From Anaerostipes hadrus ATCC 29173 = JCM 17467 (GTDB lineage: Bacteria > Bacillota > Clostridia > Lachnospirales > Lachnospiraceae), in assembly GCF_030296915.1 (NCBI RefSeq), contig NZ_AP028031.1, positions 1,173,501 to 1,237,500 of the forward strand: a stretch of DNA of 64,000 nucleotides, given 5' to 3'. Position 1 is the first letter of the stretch. Each line of letters starts with the position of its first letter. Shown piece by piece: positions 51,402-59,617 of this stretch. A program made the position numbers and the translations under genes. The notes under the pieces were generated by a model. That model was not told where the DNA came from and ran no database searches. It worked only from the letters and a program-made list of their open reading frames with translations.

Positions 51402-51941
51402 ATGAGAAAATGGAATACGATTTTGTCTGTTTTAATGCTTCTCATTTTTATGATTCATGGAATCATGGGCAGCTTTATGCTGAACGGAGTTGGAAGTAGT
51501 GCAGGGAAACTTCTTGCATGGATTGGTGTTGGTATTCTTGTTGTGCATACGGTGATTGGTGTCATCCTGACAGTTCAGAGTTTACAGACAGCGAAGCAAT
51601 CAGGAAAAATGTATCTGAAACAAAACGTCATATTTTGGGCGAGACGAGCCAGTGGGATGGCAATACTGATTCTGCTGTTATTCCATATTGGCTTGTTTGG
51701 AAAGGTGCAGAATGGGACATATATTTTGTTCCCTTTTACAACGGTAAAGATGGTAACTCAGCTTTTGTTCGTAGCGGCAATCTTTGTTCATATTTTTATC
51801 AATATACGCCCATTGCTCGTATCACTGGGAATCATTAGTTATAAAGAACGAAGGAGCGATATTTATTTGATCCTTTCGGTGCTTCTTCTTTTTATAGCGG
51901 GAGCGGTTATTTTATATTATATTGGGTGGCAATATCTATGA
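51402..51941 (+). CDS. membrane anchor subunit, cytochrome b-like, of a fumarate reductase-type complex
   Basis: A 179-residue membrane protein with about five helices. Four of them carry one His each (H19, H49, H95, H130 in MIHG, VVHT, LFHIG and FVHIFI), suited to bind heme in the membrane as in Frd/Sdh cytochrome b. It overlaps the flavoprotein gene by 16 bases. It probably links the quinone pool or the neighbouring flavoprotein to the catalytic subunits. Sequence resemblance to known FrdC is faint, so the call rests on His pattern and operon order. Confidence 0.65.
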   Translation: MRKWNTILSVLMLLIFMIHGIMGSFMLNGVGSSAGKLLAWIGVGILVVHTVIGVILTVQSLQTAKQSGKMYLKQNVIFWARRASGMAILILLLFHIGLFGKVQNGTYILFPFTTVKMVTQLLFVAAIFVHIFINIRPLLVSLGIISYKERRSDIYLILSVLLLFIAGAVILYYIGWQYL

Positions 51942-53482
51942 GTAAGACAATTATTATTATAGGTGCTGGACTGGCAGGACTTTCAGCGGCTTTGCAGGCA
52001 GCGGAAAATGGATGCAATGTAAAACTGGTTTCCTCCCTTCCGTCAGAGCGGGCACAGTCTGTTATGGCGGAGGGCGGTATCAACGCAGCTTTGAATACAA
52101 AAGATGAAAACGACAGTCCCGAAGAACATTTTACAGATACAATAAAGGCAGCATGTGGTCTGGCAGATCCAAATGCAGTTTGGGGAATGACACAGGCAGC
52201 ACCGGAGCTGGTGCACTGGCTGCTAAAACTTGGAGTTAAATTTAACATGAGTGGCTATGATGATGTGGATCTGCGGAATTTTGGCGGGCAGAAAAAGAAA
52301 CGGACTGCTTTTGCACAGAGCGATACCGGGAAGCAGATCATGACAGCTATGATAGACGCTGTTCGCAGGAAAGAAGCATCTGGTATGGTAGAACGGTTCA
52401 GCCATCATTCTTTCCTAACACTTCGTCTGTGTGGCAATATTTGTTGTGGCTGCGTAATCAGGGATGAATACAGTCAGGAGACTGTGGAATTACCGGGGGA
52501 TGCGGTTATTGTTGCCACCGGTGGTATGCACGGATTGTTTGGAAATACAACGGGTTCGCTGAGCAATACAGGAGAAGTCACCGCAGAATTGTTTCGGCTT
52601 GGTGTTCCTCTGGCAAATGGCGAGATGATCCAGTACCATCCGACAACTGTGAAATGTGGTGGAAAACGCATGCTCATCAGCGAGGCGGCCAGGGGGGAAG
52701 GTGGCAGGTTGTTTGCCATGAAAGATGGAAAACAATGGTATTTCATGGAGGAAAAATACCCGGAGCTTGGAAATCTGATGCCACGAGATATTACCGCCAG
52801 AGAGATATGGAAGGTCAGCCATGAATCAGAGGTATTTCTTGACATGACGGAAATATCGGAGGAGATTATTTCAAATAAGCTATCTGGTCTGGCAGACGAT
52901 TGTATGACCTATCTGCATAAAGATATACGAAAGGAACCGGTGTCTGTTTTACCGGGAATTCACTATTTTATGGGAGGCATTCTGGTGGATGAGCAGCACA
53001 GAACACCGATTCAGAATCTTTACGCTGCCGGAGAATGCTGTGCCCAATATCATGGTGCCAACCGTCTTGGTGGAAATTCTCTGTTAGGAGCGTTATACGG
53101 AGGATGTGTTGCGGCAAAATCAGCATGTGAACAGGCAGATGTAGTAGATCTATCTTGTGCGACACAGATAGATTTTCCACCAGCGTCTCAAATTTCAGAA
53201 ATAAAGCAATTAAACAAAGTGATGCAGGATATTATGGGCGTTGTCAGAAATGAGAATACGTTGTTAAATGGGATTCAAACGGTACAAGCGCTGACAGGAA
53301 ATCTTCCATTGCTTGGCATGGCAGTTCTAAAGAGTGCTCTTGCAAGAAAAGAAAGCCGTGGTGCACACTGGCGGGAGGATTATCCGAAGAGCAATGACGA
53401 TGATTACCTTAAAACAACGGTAGCTAGATTTGATGGAAAGCAGATACAGATTTCCTTTGTACCTGTTCCAGAAAGGCGGTGA
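51926..53482 (+). CDS. fumarate reductase/succinate dehydrogenase flavoprotein subunit-like
   Basis: A 518-residue FAD protein of the FrdA/SdhA/aspartate oxidase family. The dinucleotide fold is IIGAGLAGLSAALQAAENG (residues 7-25), followed by ERAQSVMAEGGINAAL, TGGMHGLFGNTTGS, GEMIQYHPTTVKCGGKRMLI, and QYHGANRLGGNSLLGALYGG, with the flavin-binding and substrate-binding His and Arg. It transfers electrons to fumarate or takes them from succinate, or acts on a similar substrate. The following gene encodes the iron-sulfur partner. Direction cannot be read from sequence; in an anaerobe reduction is likelier. Confidence 0.88.
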   Translation: MAISMSKTIIIIGAGLAGLSAALQAAENGCNVKLVSSLPSERAQSVMAEGGINAALNTKDENDSPEEHFTDTIKAACGLADPNAVWGMTQAAPELVHWLLKLGVKFNMSGYDDVDLRNFGGQKKKRTAFAQSDTGKQIMTAMIDAVRRKEASGMVERFSHHSFLTLRLCGNICCGCVIRDEYSQETVELPGDAVIVATGGMHGLFGNTTGSLSNTGEVTAELFRLGVPLANGEMIQYHPTTVKCGGKRMLISEAARGEGGRLFAMKDGKQWYFMEEKYPELGNLMPRDITAREIWKVSHESEVFLDMTEISEEIISNKLSGLADDCMTYLHKDIRKEPVSVLPGIHYFMGGILVDEQHRTPIQNLYAAGECCAQYHGANRLGGNSLLGALYGGCVAAKSACEQADVVDLSCATQIDFPPASQISEIKQLNKVMQDIMGVVRNENTLLNGIQTVQALTGNLPLLGMAVLKSALARKESRGAHWREDYPKSNDDDYLKTTVARFDGKQIQISFVPVPERR

Positions 53483-53487
53483 TTCAC

Positions 53488-54189
53488 TTGGTATATAAAA
53501 TAAGAATCAGGCGGCAGGAGAGTCAGAAATCAGACAGTTATTGGCAGGAATTTGAGTTTGACGGAAGCAAAAACAGCTCTGTTGCCAATGTTCTAAAGGA
53601 ATTGAACAGTAGAACCCCTTTGAAAGATAATTCAGGGAATATAGTTACTCCCATCAGCTGGGAATGTAGCTGTATGGTGCGAAAATGTGGGGCTTGCGCC
53701 ATGCTGATTAACGAACGTCCGAGGCTGGCATGCTCTACATTTCTACATACGTTAAAAGGTTCTACAATCACCTTGGAACCTTTAAGCAAATTTCCGCTTG
53801 TAAGAGATTTGATCGTTGACCGGTCAATTCTGTTTGAAAATTTGAAAAAACTGAACCTTTGGCTTGAAAGTGAAGCTTATATGAATCCGTGGACACATGA
53901 ACCGAGATACCAGTCGGCACGCTGTCTGATGTGTGGCTGCTGCCTTGAAGTGTGTCCTAACTTCTCTGCAAATGGGACTTTCGCAGGCGCTGTTGCTGCA
54001 GTCAACGCATTTCGGATTCTGAATGAAGAACAGGAAAGCACTCATTTGAATGAGATTTCTGCTGAATATAAGAAGAAATATTTTGAGGGATGCGGGAAGT
54101 CGTTATCTTGTCATGATATTTGTCCGATTGGTCTGCCTGTGGAAGAACTGCTTGTAAGGTCGAATGCAGCGGCTGTTTGGGGCAAATAA
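53488..54189 (+). CDS. fumarate reductase/succinate dehydrogenase iron-sulfur subunit-like
   Basis: A protein of about 233 residues carrying electrons between flavoprotein and membrane subunit. The [2Fe-2S] domain has CSCMVRKCGACAMLI and a later Cys (RLACST). The C-terminal ferredoxin part has CLMCGCCLEVCPN and CGKSLSCHDICPIG for the [4Fe-4S] and [3Fe-4S]/[4Fe-4S] clusters. TTG 53488 lies 6 bases after AGGCGGTG and is favoured over GTG 53479, which overlaps the flavoprotein stop. A terminator follows. Confidence 0.88.
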   Translation: MVYKIRIRRQESQKSDSYWQEFEFDGSKNSSVANVLKELNSRTPLKDNSGNIVTPISWECSCMVRKCGACAMLINERPRLACSTFLHTLKGSTITLEPLSKFPLVRDLIVDRSILFENLKKLNLWLESEAYMNPWTHEPRYQSARCLMCGCCLEVCPNFSANGTFAGAVAAVNAFRILNEEQESTHLNEISAEYKKKYFEGCGKSLSCHDICPIGLPVEELLVRSNAAAVWGK

Positions 54190-54220
54190 AATGGATGATA
54201 AAAGCTATAATGAATGTATG

Positions 54221-54250
54221 AAGAGAATCAAAAACTTGATTCTCTTTTTT
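54221..54250 (+). terminator. terminator after the reductase operon
   Basis: AAGAGAATCAA (54221-54231) and TTGATTCTCTT (54236-54246) with a short AAAC loop, then TTTT. Confidence 0.88.
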
Positions 54251-54262
54251 AAAATACATACA

Positions 54263-54291
54263 TTGACAAATATCTATGTATATATTATATT
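54263..54291 (+). promoter_or_regulatory. promoter of the former ars operon
   Basis: TTGACA (54263-54268), 17-base spacer, TATATT (54286-54291). CTATGT and ACATAG around the -10 form a dyad compatible with an ArsR operator. Confidence 0.65.
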
Positions 54292-54324
54292 GAACATAGA
54301 CAATGATCAATGTGAGGTGTCAAT

Positions 54325-54474
54325 ATGAATGCAATGGATGGCGGCCTTGTGAATGATCGTAAGGAAGGAAAATGGCATCACTATTCTTTGAATTGTGAGA
54401 CATTGATGAATTACAAACACTTTATAGAATCCCTTACTTGCCTTGGATGCGGTGACGGGGATTGTTGTAAATAA
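54325..54474 (+). pseudogene. C-terminal remnant of an ArsR-family repressor
   Basis: Forty-nine residues beginning MNAMDGGLVNDRKEGKWHHY, which matches the wing and last helix of ArsR (normally ...LREAGLVxxRREGRWxxYxL). It ends with CLGCGDGDCC, a Cys-rich arsenite-binding type tail. The whole HTH is missing although a promoter and ribosome binding site precede it. A deletion within arsR is the simplest explanation. Confidence 0.75.
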
Positions 54475-54493
54475 TTTAAGGAGAGCAGATATC

Positions 54494-54583
54494 ATGAAAA
54501 AAGAATCAAATTCAGGAATTAGTTTTTTCCAGCGTTACCTGACTGTAACCTGCCAAACATCAATCTGGGGCAGTTGCAGATAA
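54494..54583 (+). pseudogene. N-terminal remnant of an Acr3-type arsenite permease
   Basis: Begins with a ribosome binding site and MKKESNSGISFFQRYLTV, close to the start of ACR3-family arsenite exporters, which continue with a first membrane helix. Here the reading frame leaves this likeness after about 18 residues and stops. It follows the arsR remnant by 19 bases, in the normal arsR-acr3 order. Confidence 0.5.
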
Positions 54584-54933
54584 TTCTCGCAGCAGCGGGC
54601 TTACTTTCTGTATTAGCAACGGTTAGCTGTATATTGTTCCTGTCTGCAAAATGTAAAGACACATTGACAGTTTTGCTGATCTCTATCGTAGTTCTTCTCA
54701 TGCTGCTTTTTGCTTATGTGGCGATGGGAGCAACATGGCTCTCTGCCATACTTCCATCTGCTGGAATTGGTATGCAGAACAATTTCCTTTCTCAGCTTGC
54801 AAATTTCAATTATCTGAATATCGGTGGAATGAGTTTCTGGACACCGCATGTTATTTTGATTTCGGCAGGAATTGAATTATTTGTGTTTACATTCTTGGCG
54901 ATTCATTCCTATTGCAGACATCAGGTAGCATAA
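54574..54933 (+). CDS. small membrane protein of unknown function
   Basis: A frame of up to 119 residues from TTG 54574, with three hydrophobic segments (IILAAAGLLSVLATVSCILF, LTVLLISIVVLLMLLFAYVA, VILISAGIELFVFTFLAIHS). The frame stays open upstream to about 54530 without a start codon, inside the acr3 remnant, so its true N-terminus is probably lost at the same junction. I do not recognise the family. Confidence 0.45.
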   Translation: MQIILAAAGLLSVLATVSCILFLSAKCKDTLTVLLISIVVLLMLLFAYVAMGATWLSAILPSAGIGMQNNFLSQLANFNYLNIGGMSFWTPHVILISAGIELFVFTFLAIHSYCRHQVA

Positions 54934-55001
54934 AAGAAGTTCAAAATAGAATGAATTGATTATCTGCCGCATGACGGCAAAAGAAAAACCAGACAATTTA
55001 G

Positions 55002-55037
55002 AACGGCGACTTTGATTTTCAGAGCCGCCGTTTCTTT
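55002..55037 (+). terminator. terminator after the small membrane protein
   Basis: AACGGCG pairs with CGCCGTT (55027-55033), then TCTTTG. The intervening loop is about 18 bases. Confidence 0.6.
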
Positions 55038-55116
55038 GCGTTTATACAAACCTATGATGAATTTTCCGGAAATATTGTAGCTAATAGTTATTTAAACTGT
55101 TGTATTTGTTTAAAAA

Positions 55117-55356
55117 TTAAAAAATATTTAATGAGTCTTCCGCATCTACCCACATCTGCAAATTTCCATCAAGATATAATCTTGCATATTCAAGAGGATC
55201 ATCAATGGCGAGTGCGTTTAATGCACAGTCTGATCCTGATGTGGTTTTTAAGTCCTTTTCAGCTTCCCAACAGTCAATGCGGAGCATATAGCCAACATAG
55301 GTATAAACATCAATACTGTTGCGCTTGGGATTGTATTCTGCAAATATTGTTCTCAT
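55117..55356 (-). CDS. DUF6061-like small protein
   Basis: A 79-residue protein on the minus strand from ATG 55356, which has AGGAGA 9 bases before it; an upstream in-frame Met at 55398 lacks one. MRTIFAEYNPKRNSIDVYTY and IDDPLEYARLYLDGNLQMWV fit small DUF6061-like proteins common in gut clostridia, with a short N-terminal beta part and a DP-x-x-YA helix. Function unknown. Confidence 0.55.
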   Translation of the reverse strand: MRTIFAEYNPKRNSIDVYTYVGYMLRIDCWEAEKDLKTTSGSDCALNALAIDDPLEYARLYLDGNLQMWVDAEDSLNIF

Positions 55357-55671
55357 CGTATCAAATCTCCTTATCGTTAAATCAATCATTTGTTGCAAAA
55401 ATCAGAAGCATTTCAATCAGTTCACCATGTCACTTTTATTTTGTGTTATACTGTTTTATAGGATTTTCTTGCCCTTGTATTTGCCCTTATCAGAGTTCGT
55501 AAACACTGGTGGGACAATATAACACAAGGGAAACAATAAGGGAAAGCTCACCAGTGATAAATTCAGTGTTTTCAAGGGTTTGCGGAGAATTTAATAACAA
55601 AATATAACAGTTATTAAATCTCTTAAAACAGGTGAAATCTCAATCGGAATTTGAAAGTAAGGTGATTTTGT
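55357..55671. other. intergenic region with inverted repeats and att-like motifs
   Basis: No gene found. TTGCCCTT occurs twice 13 bases apart (about 55469-55490), AAGGG(A/C)AA-type motifs recur in inverted form near 55527 and 55538, CACTGGTG (55504) pairs with CACCAGTG (55549), and TCAAGGGTTTGCGG (55572-55585) repeats the sequence just before tRNA-Arg at 28991. This resembles an element end with integrase sites, but no integrase lies alongside. Confidence 0.4.
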
Positions 55672-56289
55672 TTGGAAAATTATATTGCGAGTTTAGAAAA
55701 AGAAATTTCTTTGATAGAAAATGGTTTTAAAGAGGAAGAAAAAAGAGCTTTATCCGATTATAGATCTAATGATAAAGAATTTGTCAAGAAGTTGGCGTTT
55801 TCAGCTTATAACTCAAATACCTATCAAGTAAGAATGTACGGTGTATTTCTTTTTGGATACTTATCAGAACAAAATGATATTTTGACATTTATGAGAGATG
55901 AAGTTTCTAAAGATGATAATTGGAGAGTTCAGGAAGTATTAGCAAAGGCATTTGATGAATTTTGCAAAAATACAGGATATGAAAAAGCACTTCCGATCAT
56001 TGATGAATGGTTAGAAAATGATAATCCAAATACGAGGAGAGCAGTTACGGAAGGATTAAGAATATGGACAAGTAGACCATATTTCAAAGATAATCCGAAT
56101 GAAGCAATTAGGCGGATTGTAGCCTTAAAAGAAGATCCGAGTGAATATGTTAGGAAATCAGTAGGTAATGCTTTAAGAGATATTAGTAAAAAATTTCCGG
56201 AGCTGATTAAAGATGAACTCAATAACTGGAAGTTAGAAAGCAAAGAAATAAATCAAGTATACAAACTGGCGAGTAAACTTATTAACTGA
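55672..56289 (+). CDS. HEAT-repeat protein, DNA alkylation repair (AlkD)-like
   Basis: A 205-residue all-helical protein with HEAT-like repeats (QVRMYGVFLFGYLSEQNDIL, DNWRVQEVLAKAFDEFC, NPNTRRAVTEGLRIWTSRPY, SEYVRKSVGNALRDISKKFP). The pattern and the RRAVTEGLR-W-RPYF segment are like AlkD-related DNA glycosylases and their non-catalytic homologues. The start is TTG behind AAGGTG. Catalytic activity is not certain. It begins a run of small genes typical of Lachnospiraceae accessory regions. Confidence 0.7.
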   Translation: MENYIASLEKEISLIENGFKEEEKRALSDYRSNDKEFVKKLAFSAYNSNTYQVRMYGVFLFGYLSEQNDILTFMRDEVSKDDNWRVQEVLAKAFDEFCKNTGYEKALPIIDEWLENDNPNTRRAVTEGLRIWTSRPYFKDNPNEAIRRIVALKEDPSEYVRKSVGNALRDISKKFPELIKDELNNWKLESKEINQVYKLASKLIN

Positions 56290-56351
56290 TAAATCCCAGT
56301 TTGTATAACAGGAAAATTTAAATTTAACGCTTGAAAAAAGGAGAAATAAAC

Positions 56352-56537
56352 ATGGCAAAGAAAGAAGAAAGATTTGAAGTTACATTTAGAGACGGAAGTC
56401 AGCTTAAGGATGAAGGAGTTCGCCAAATCCTTGTAGATAAGGAGACTGGGGTTAACTATCTTTGTTGGAAATCTGGATATGGAGCGGCTATTACACCTCT
56501 TCTGGATTCAGAAGGAAAAGTCATAGTTATAAAGTAA
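56352..56537 (+). CDS. DUF6440-like small protein
   Basis: A 61-residue protein from ATG 56352 (AAAGGAG in front). RQILVDKETGVNYLCWKSGY and AAITPLLDSEGKVIV are hallmarks of DUF6440 proteins, short beta-rich proteins frequent in clostridia. Function unknown. It precedes the SdpI-family gene by 30 bases. Confidence 0.7.
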   Translation: MAKKEERFEVTFRDGSQLKDEGVRQILVDKETGVNYLCWKSGYGAAITPLLDSEGKVIVIK

Positions 56538-56567
56538 AATCGGAAGTTGTAGTAAAGGAGGTTTACA

Positions 56568-56945
56568 ATGGGGTTTTGGATTTTTATGTTGATTATGGAT
56601 TTGCTTCTTCCATTTACGATGATTGGTTTTGGAAGATGTTTTACGAAAAAGGCTCCAAAGGAAATAAATTCAGTATTTGGATATCGGACTTCGATGTCTA
56701 TGAAGAACAAAGACACATGGGAATTTGCTCATAAATATTGTGGTAAAGTCTGGTATGTCTGTGGAATGGTTATGTTGCCGATAACAGTAATATTCATGCT
56801 TTTAGTGATTGGAAAAAATAAAGATTGTGTTGGGAGTATAGGAGGAATTATCTGTGGTGTTCAACTTATTCCTTTAATTGGGTCTATTCTCCCAACAGAA
56901 ATAGCATTAAAAAAGAATTTTGATAAGAATGGAACAAGACGATAA
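56568..56945 (+). CDS. SdpI-family membrane protein
   Basis: A 125-residue protein with three membrane helices and the SdpI-type signature FGYRTSMSMKNKDTWEFAHK followed by YCGKVW. SdpI of Bacillus is an immunity protein against the SdpC toxin, but many homologues have no such toxin nearby, and none is visible here. The start has AAAGGAGG before it. Confidence 0.85.
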   Translation: MGFWIFMLIMDLLLPFTMIGFGRCFTKKAPKEINSVFGYRTSMSMKNKDTWEFAHKYCGKVWYVCGMVMLPITVIFMLLVIGKNKDCVGSIGGIICGVQLIPLIGSILPTEIALKKNFDKNGTRR

Positions 56946-57008
56946 ATTCCAGTTTGTATATATCTTTTAAAAGGTATATGATTAAGAAAAACGGCAGGAG
57001 GTATCTGA

Positions 57009-57218
57009 ATGAAATCACATAAATATTGGTCTATCGGTGCACTGATTACAATGCTTGGAACTTTTTATACAGGTTATAAGGGATCAAAAGAAGGCCATAA
57101 GTACTTTGCAGCAAGTTCTTTGCTTTGCATGATTATGGCTATTTATACAGGACACAAGATGATTTCTGGTAAAAGTAGGAAGAAAAAAGAAGTTTCAGTA
57201 GAGAGTGTTGAAGATTAA
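57009..57218 (+). CDS. DUF6219-like small membrane protein
   Basis: A 69-residue protein with two short hydrophobic helices (YWSIGALITMLGTFYTGYK and YFAASSLLCMIMAIYTGHKM) that look like an internal duplication, each ending TGYK or TGHK. A basic C-terminus follows. Such proteins occur widely in Lachnospiraceae; function unknown. GCAGGAGG precedes the ATG. A strong terminator comes after it. Confidence 0.7.
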   Translation: MKSHKYWSIGALITMLGTFYTGYKGSKEGHKYFAASSLLCMIMAIYTGHKMISGKSRKKKEVSVESVED

Positions 57219-57233
57219 AAAACAAAATATTTT

Positions 57234-57290
57234 AATAAATAACGCCGGTGCGGGATTTTTGATATCCAGTACTGGCGTTATTTATTCTAC
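57234..57290. terminator. bidirectional terminator
   Basis: AATAAATAACGCC (57234-57246) pairs perfectly with GGCGTTATTTATT (57274-57286). AT-rich on both outer sides. Confidence 0.8.
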
Positions 57291-57323
57291 AGGGGCTTGG
57301 GGGTGTAGCCACCAAATATATTA

Positions 57324-57497
57324 TTAATTTTCTTCTTCGGTAAGTTTGTTAAGGATCCACTCCCTATTGATAACAATATCCTCATCATCGCGGAGATCTT
57401 TGAAATCAGTGCAGTGTGAAGAAGCAAATTCATACATATTGTCAATGTCAACTGAGTAATTTGTATTTCTGCTTTTAATGTGCTTTACGATTGCCAT
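57324..57497 (-). pseudogene. N-terminal remnant of a MobA-type relaxase
   Basis: Minus-strand frame of 57 residues starting MAIVKHIKSRNTNYSVDIDN, close to the beginning of clostridial relaxases (M-A-x-x-K-H-I-K-S-x-N-x-x-Y). The similarity ends soon after and catalytic motifs are missing. It overlaps the MobC-like gene by 23 bases, the usual coupling of mobC and relaxase. A deletion has removed the rest. Confidence 0.6.
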
Positions 57498-57732
57498 TCA
57501 TACCACCTGCCAGTTTTAGTACCTCTTTTCTCAGTAGGAATAAGTCCGTGATGCACTGATGGATTTCATTTTCTATAGCACGTGACTGACTGCCACCACT
57601 GTTAAAATGCTTGGCGATCTGATTGAGATTCGATCCGATCTTTCCATATTCACTGACCAGTTTTCTGAGGTCGTTCATGTCTGCAACAACTTCAATCTGG
57701 TGATTGATTTGCTTTGAATGTTTAAAGATCAC
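57475..57732 (-). pseudogene. MobC-type mobilisation protein, 5' truncated
   Basis: An 85-residue frame containing the MobC-typical segment YGKIGSNLNQIAKHFNSGG (usually VGNNLNQIARxxN) and the helical end ECIHQCITDLFLLRKEVLKL-like tail. The N-terminal ribbon-helix-helix part is absent, and the frame begins at a junction near 57730. Such proteins help relaxases nick oriT. With the relaxase remnant it shows that a mobilisable element has decayed here. Confidence 0.65.
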
Positions 57733-57921
57733 GTGGAAGTACCTGGACTTGATAAAGAAAAATCCAAACTTGATGATTTAATCAACCAGATGAGATATTT
57801 TAAAGATTTTATCAAAAAACTCAATCGCATGGATGTGACATCCAATCAATCTCAGCATCAGATTAAGAATGGTGAGATGCTCCTTGCAAACAAAATATAT
57901 CTGATAAATCAGATGTATTAA
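57718..57921 (+). CDS. fragment of unidentified gene
   Basis: A plus-strand frame of 67 residues (MFKDHVEVPGLDKEKSKLDD, then LINQMRYFKDFIKKLNRMDV) predicted as helical. It begins at the same junction at which the MobC gene is cut, and has no ribosome binding site. It may be the last part of a relaxase-like or other element gene. No function is assigned. Confidence 0.3.
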   Translation: MFKDHVEVPGLDKEKSKLDDLINQMRYFKDFIKKLNRMDVTSNQSQHQIKNGEMLLANKIYLINQMY

Positions 57922-58007
57922 TGTCCCAAGGACGCTTTTTGTATGTTATAATAAATACAATCACTAAGTATCGGATAAATAAAGATAAAATGAAGGAATA
58001 GAAAGTC

Positions 58008-59111
58008 ATGAAGATAGCGAAAAAAGTATTAAAGACAATAGGAGTTTTATTAGGCTTTATTGTGGTCATTGTGCTAGGATATATCATTTATCTCTATGCA
58101 AGTTACCATAGAATTGAAGATAACAAATCCCTTTCTGTAGAATCTCACACAAAAACAAAACAAACACTAACAACAGGAAAACAATATTCAGCAATTACAT
58201 ACAATATTGGATTCGGAGCCTATACGCCAGATTTCAGCTTTTTTATGGATGGAGGAAAATCATCTTGGGCAAAGAGCAAGAAAAGTGTTTTTAAAACAGT
58301 TAAAAATGCAGGAAATCTAACAAAATCGTATGATCCGGATTTTGCCTTAATAGAGGAAGTAGATCTTAATTCCACCAGAAGTTATCATGTAAATGAATAT
58401 TCCATACTAAAGAAATGCTTGAAGAATTACGATACAGTATTTGCACAAAATTATGATTCTGCTTTTCTATTCTATCCATTCACACAGCCACATGGAAGCA
58501 GCAAAGCAGGATTAGCTTTATTTTCCAGATTCCCGATCAAAGATTCACTAAGAAGAAGTCTTCCGATTTCAACATCATACAATAAATTTTTTGATTTAGA
58601 TCGTTGCTACAGTGTTTCAAGAATTCCAGTGGATAATGGGAAATACCTTGTGATCTTTCAGCTTCATATGTCAGCCTACGGAAACAGTGATAAGATCAGA
58701 AAAGGACAGATCCGTATGCTTTCAGCGGATATGAAAAAAGAATACGAAGCAGGAAATTATGTATTATGTGGCGGGGATTTTAACCATGACCTCAAGGCTG
58801 CAGAAGATGACGATTCTACCGATAGAGAATCCTGGGCATATCCATTTCCAAGAAAGATGCTTCCAGAACATTTTTCTTTCTGTATGGATCAACTGCCAAA
58901 GAAAGAAAATCTGTGGAATAGTTCACGAAATGCAGATATGAAATACATACCAGGAAAGACTTATACCGTTACATTGGATGGATTTATTATCTCTGATAAT
59001 GTAAAATGTGATATGTATAAGAATATTAATACGGGATATTCTTATTCAGATCATGACCCGGTATATGTGAAGTTTGAATTGAATAAGGAGCTTCCTGTAT
59101 ACTTTAAATAG
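58008..59111 (+). CDS. membrane-anchored endonuclease/exonuclease/phosphatase-family protein
   Basis: A 367-residue protein with one N-terminal membrane helix (TIGVLLGFIVVIVLGYIIYL) and an EEP hydrolase domain outside. Metal and active-site motifs are TYNIGFGAY, LIEEVDLNSTRS, LVIFQLHMSAYG, CGGDFNHD and the terminal SYSDHDPVYVKFEL. Members cleave phosphodiesters in nucleic acids, sphingomyelin or phosphoinositides; the substrate is unknown. GAAGGAATAG lies before the ATG. The gene appears intact and monocistronic. Confidence 0.88.
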   Translation: MKIAKKVLKTIGVLLGFIVVIVLGYIIYLYASYHRIEDNKSLSVESHTKTKQTLTTGKQYSAITYNIGFGAYTPDFSFFMDGGKSSWAKSKKSVFKTVKNAGNLTKSYDPDFALIEEVDLNSTRSYHVNEYSILKKCLKNYDTVFAQNYDSAFLFYPFTQPHGSSKAGLALFSRFPIKDSLRRSLPISTSYNKFFDLDRCYSVSRIPVDNGKYLVIFQLHMSAYGNSDKIRKGQIRMLSADMKKEYEAGNYVLCGGDFNHDLKAAEDDDSTDRESWAYPFPRKMLPEHFSFCMDQLPKKENLWNSSRNADMKYIPGKTYTVTLDGFIISDNVKCDMYKNINTGYSYSDHDPVYVKFELNKELPVYFK

Positions 59112-59299
59112 AGCAAGAGATTGACGAAAAATACCTCAAGTAAAATTAGATTATTACTGACCTGGCGAGTTGATAAAATCTAACGAATACAAGAGGTATC
59201 TACAATGAGTATAAGTTCATCAAAATAATCTTTACCAAAAGAAGATTGTGGAATAATGATTCAGCCATATTTGATGAGAGAGTGTGAAGGCAGTGTCGG

Positions 59300-59617
59300 A
59301 TGGATGTATTGATTTTAAGAAGAATACTTCCAAAAGCTCTGCATTCTTTTAAGAGTCCTGGCGGTGGACTTCCTCAGATTATTGGGATTCTTGGAACCGT
59401 GTATATGGTATTAAATATTTCTACAGATTCCGCAGAAAGAAATGCCATTTGGTAGATTACCATTGTTGTCTTTGCCATTCTTGTGGTTTATGTATTTTTC
59501 TGGATTCGATATAAGATGAAGATTCCGGTATTTAAGAGTGTTCTTCTGGAAAAAGTTATGGTGATGGAAAACAGCATGTATTACGTGGTGCACCGATGTC
59601 GAGGATTGTGTAAATAA
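59300..59617 (+). pseudogene. C-terminal remnant of an APC-type amino acid permease
   Basis: The frame reads RRILPKALHSFKSPGGGLPQ, then IIGILGTVYMVLNISTDSAE, and ends after MKIPVFKSVLLEKVMVMENS. This is the last two helices and tail of an amino-acid/polyamine permease. An in-frame TAG at 59453 stands where a Trp (TGG) would be expected (IW-stop-ITIVVF). The greater part of the gene is missing upstream. It is a relic. Confidence 0.75.
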
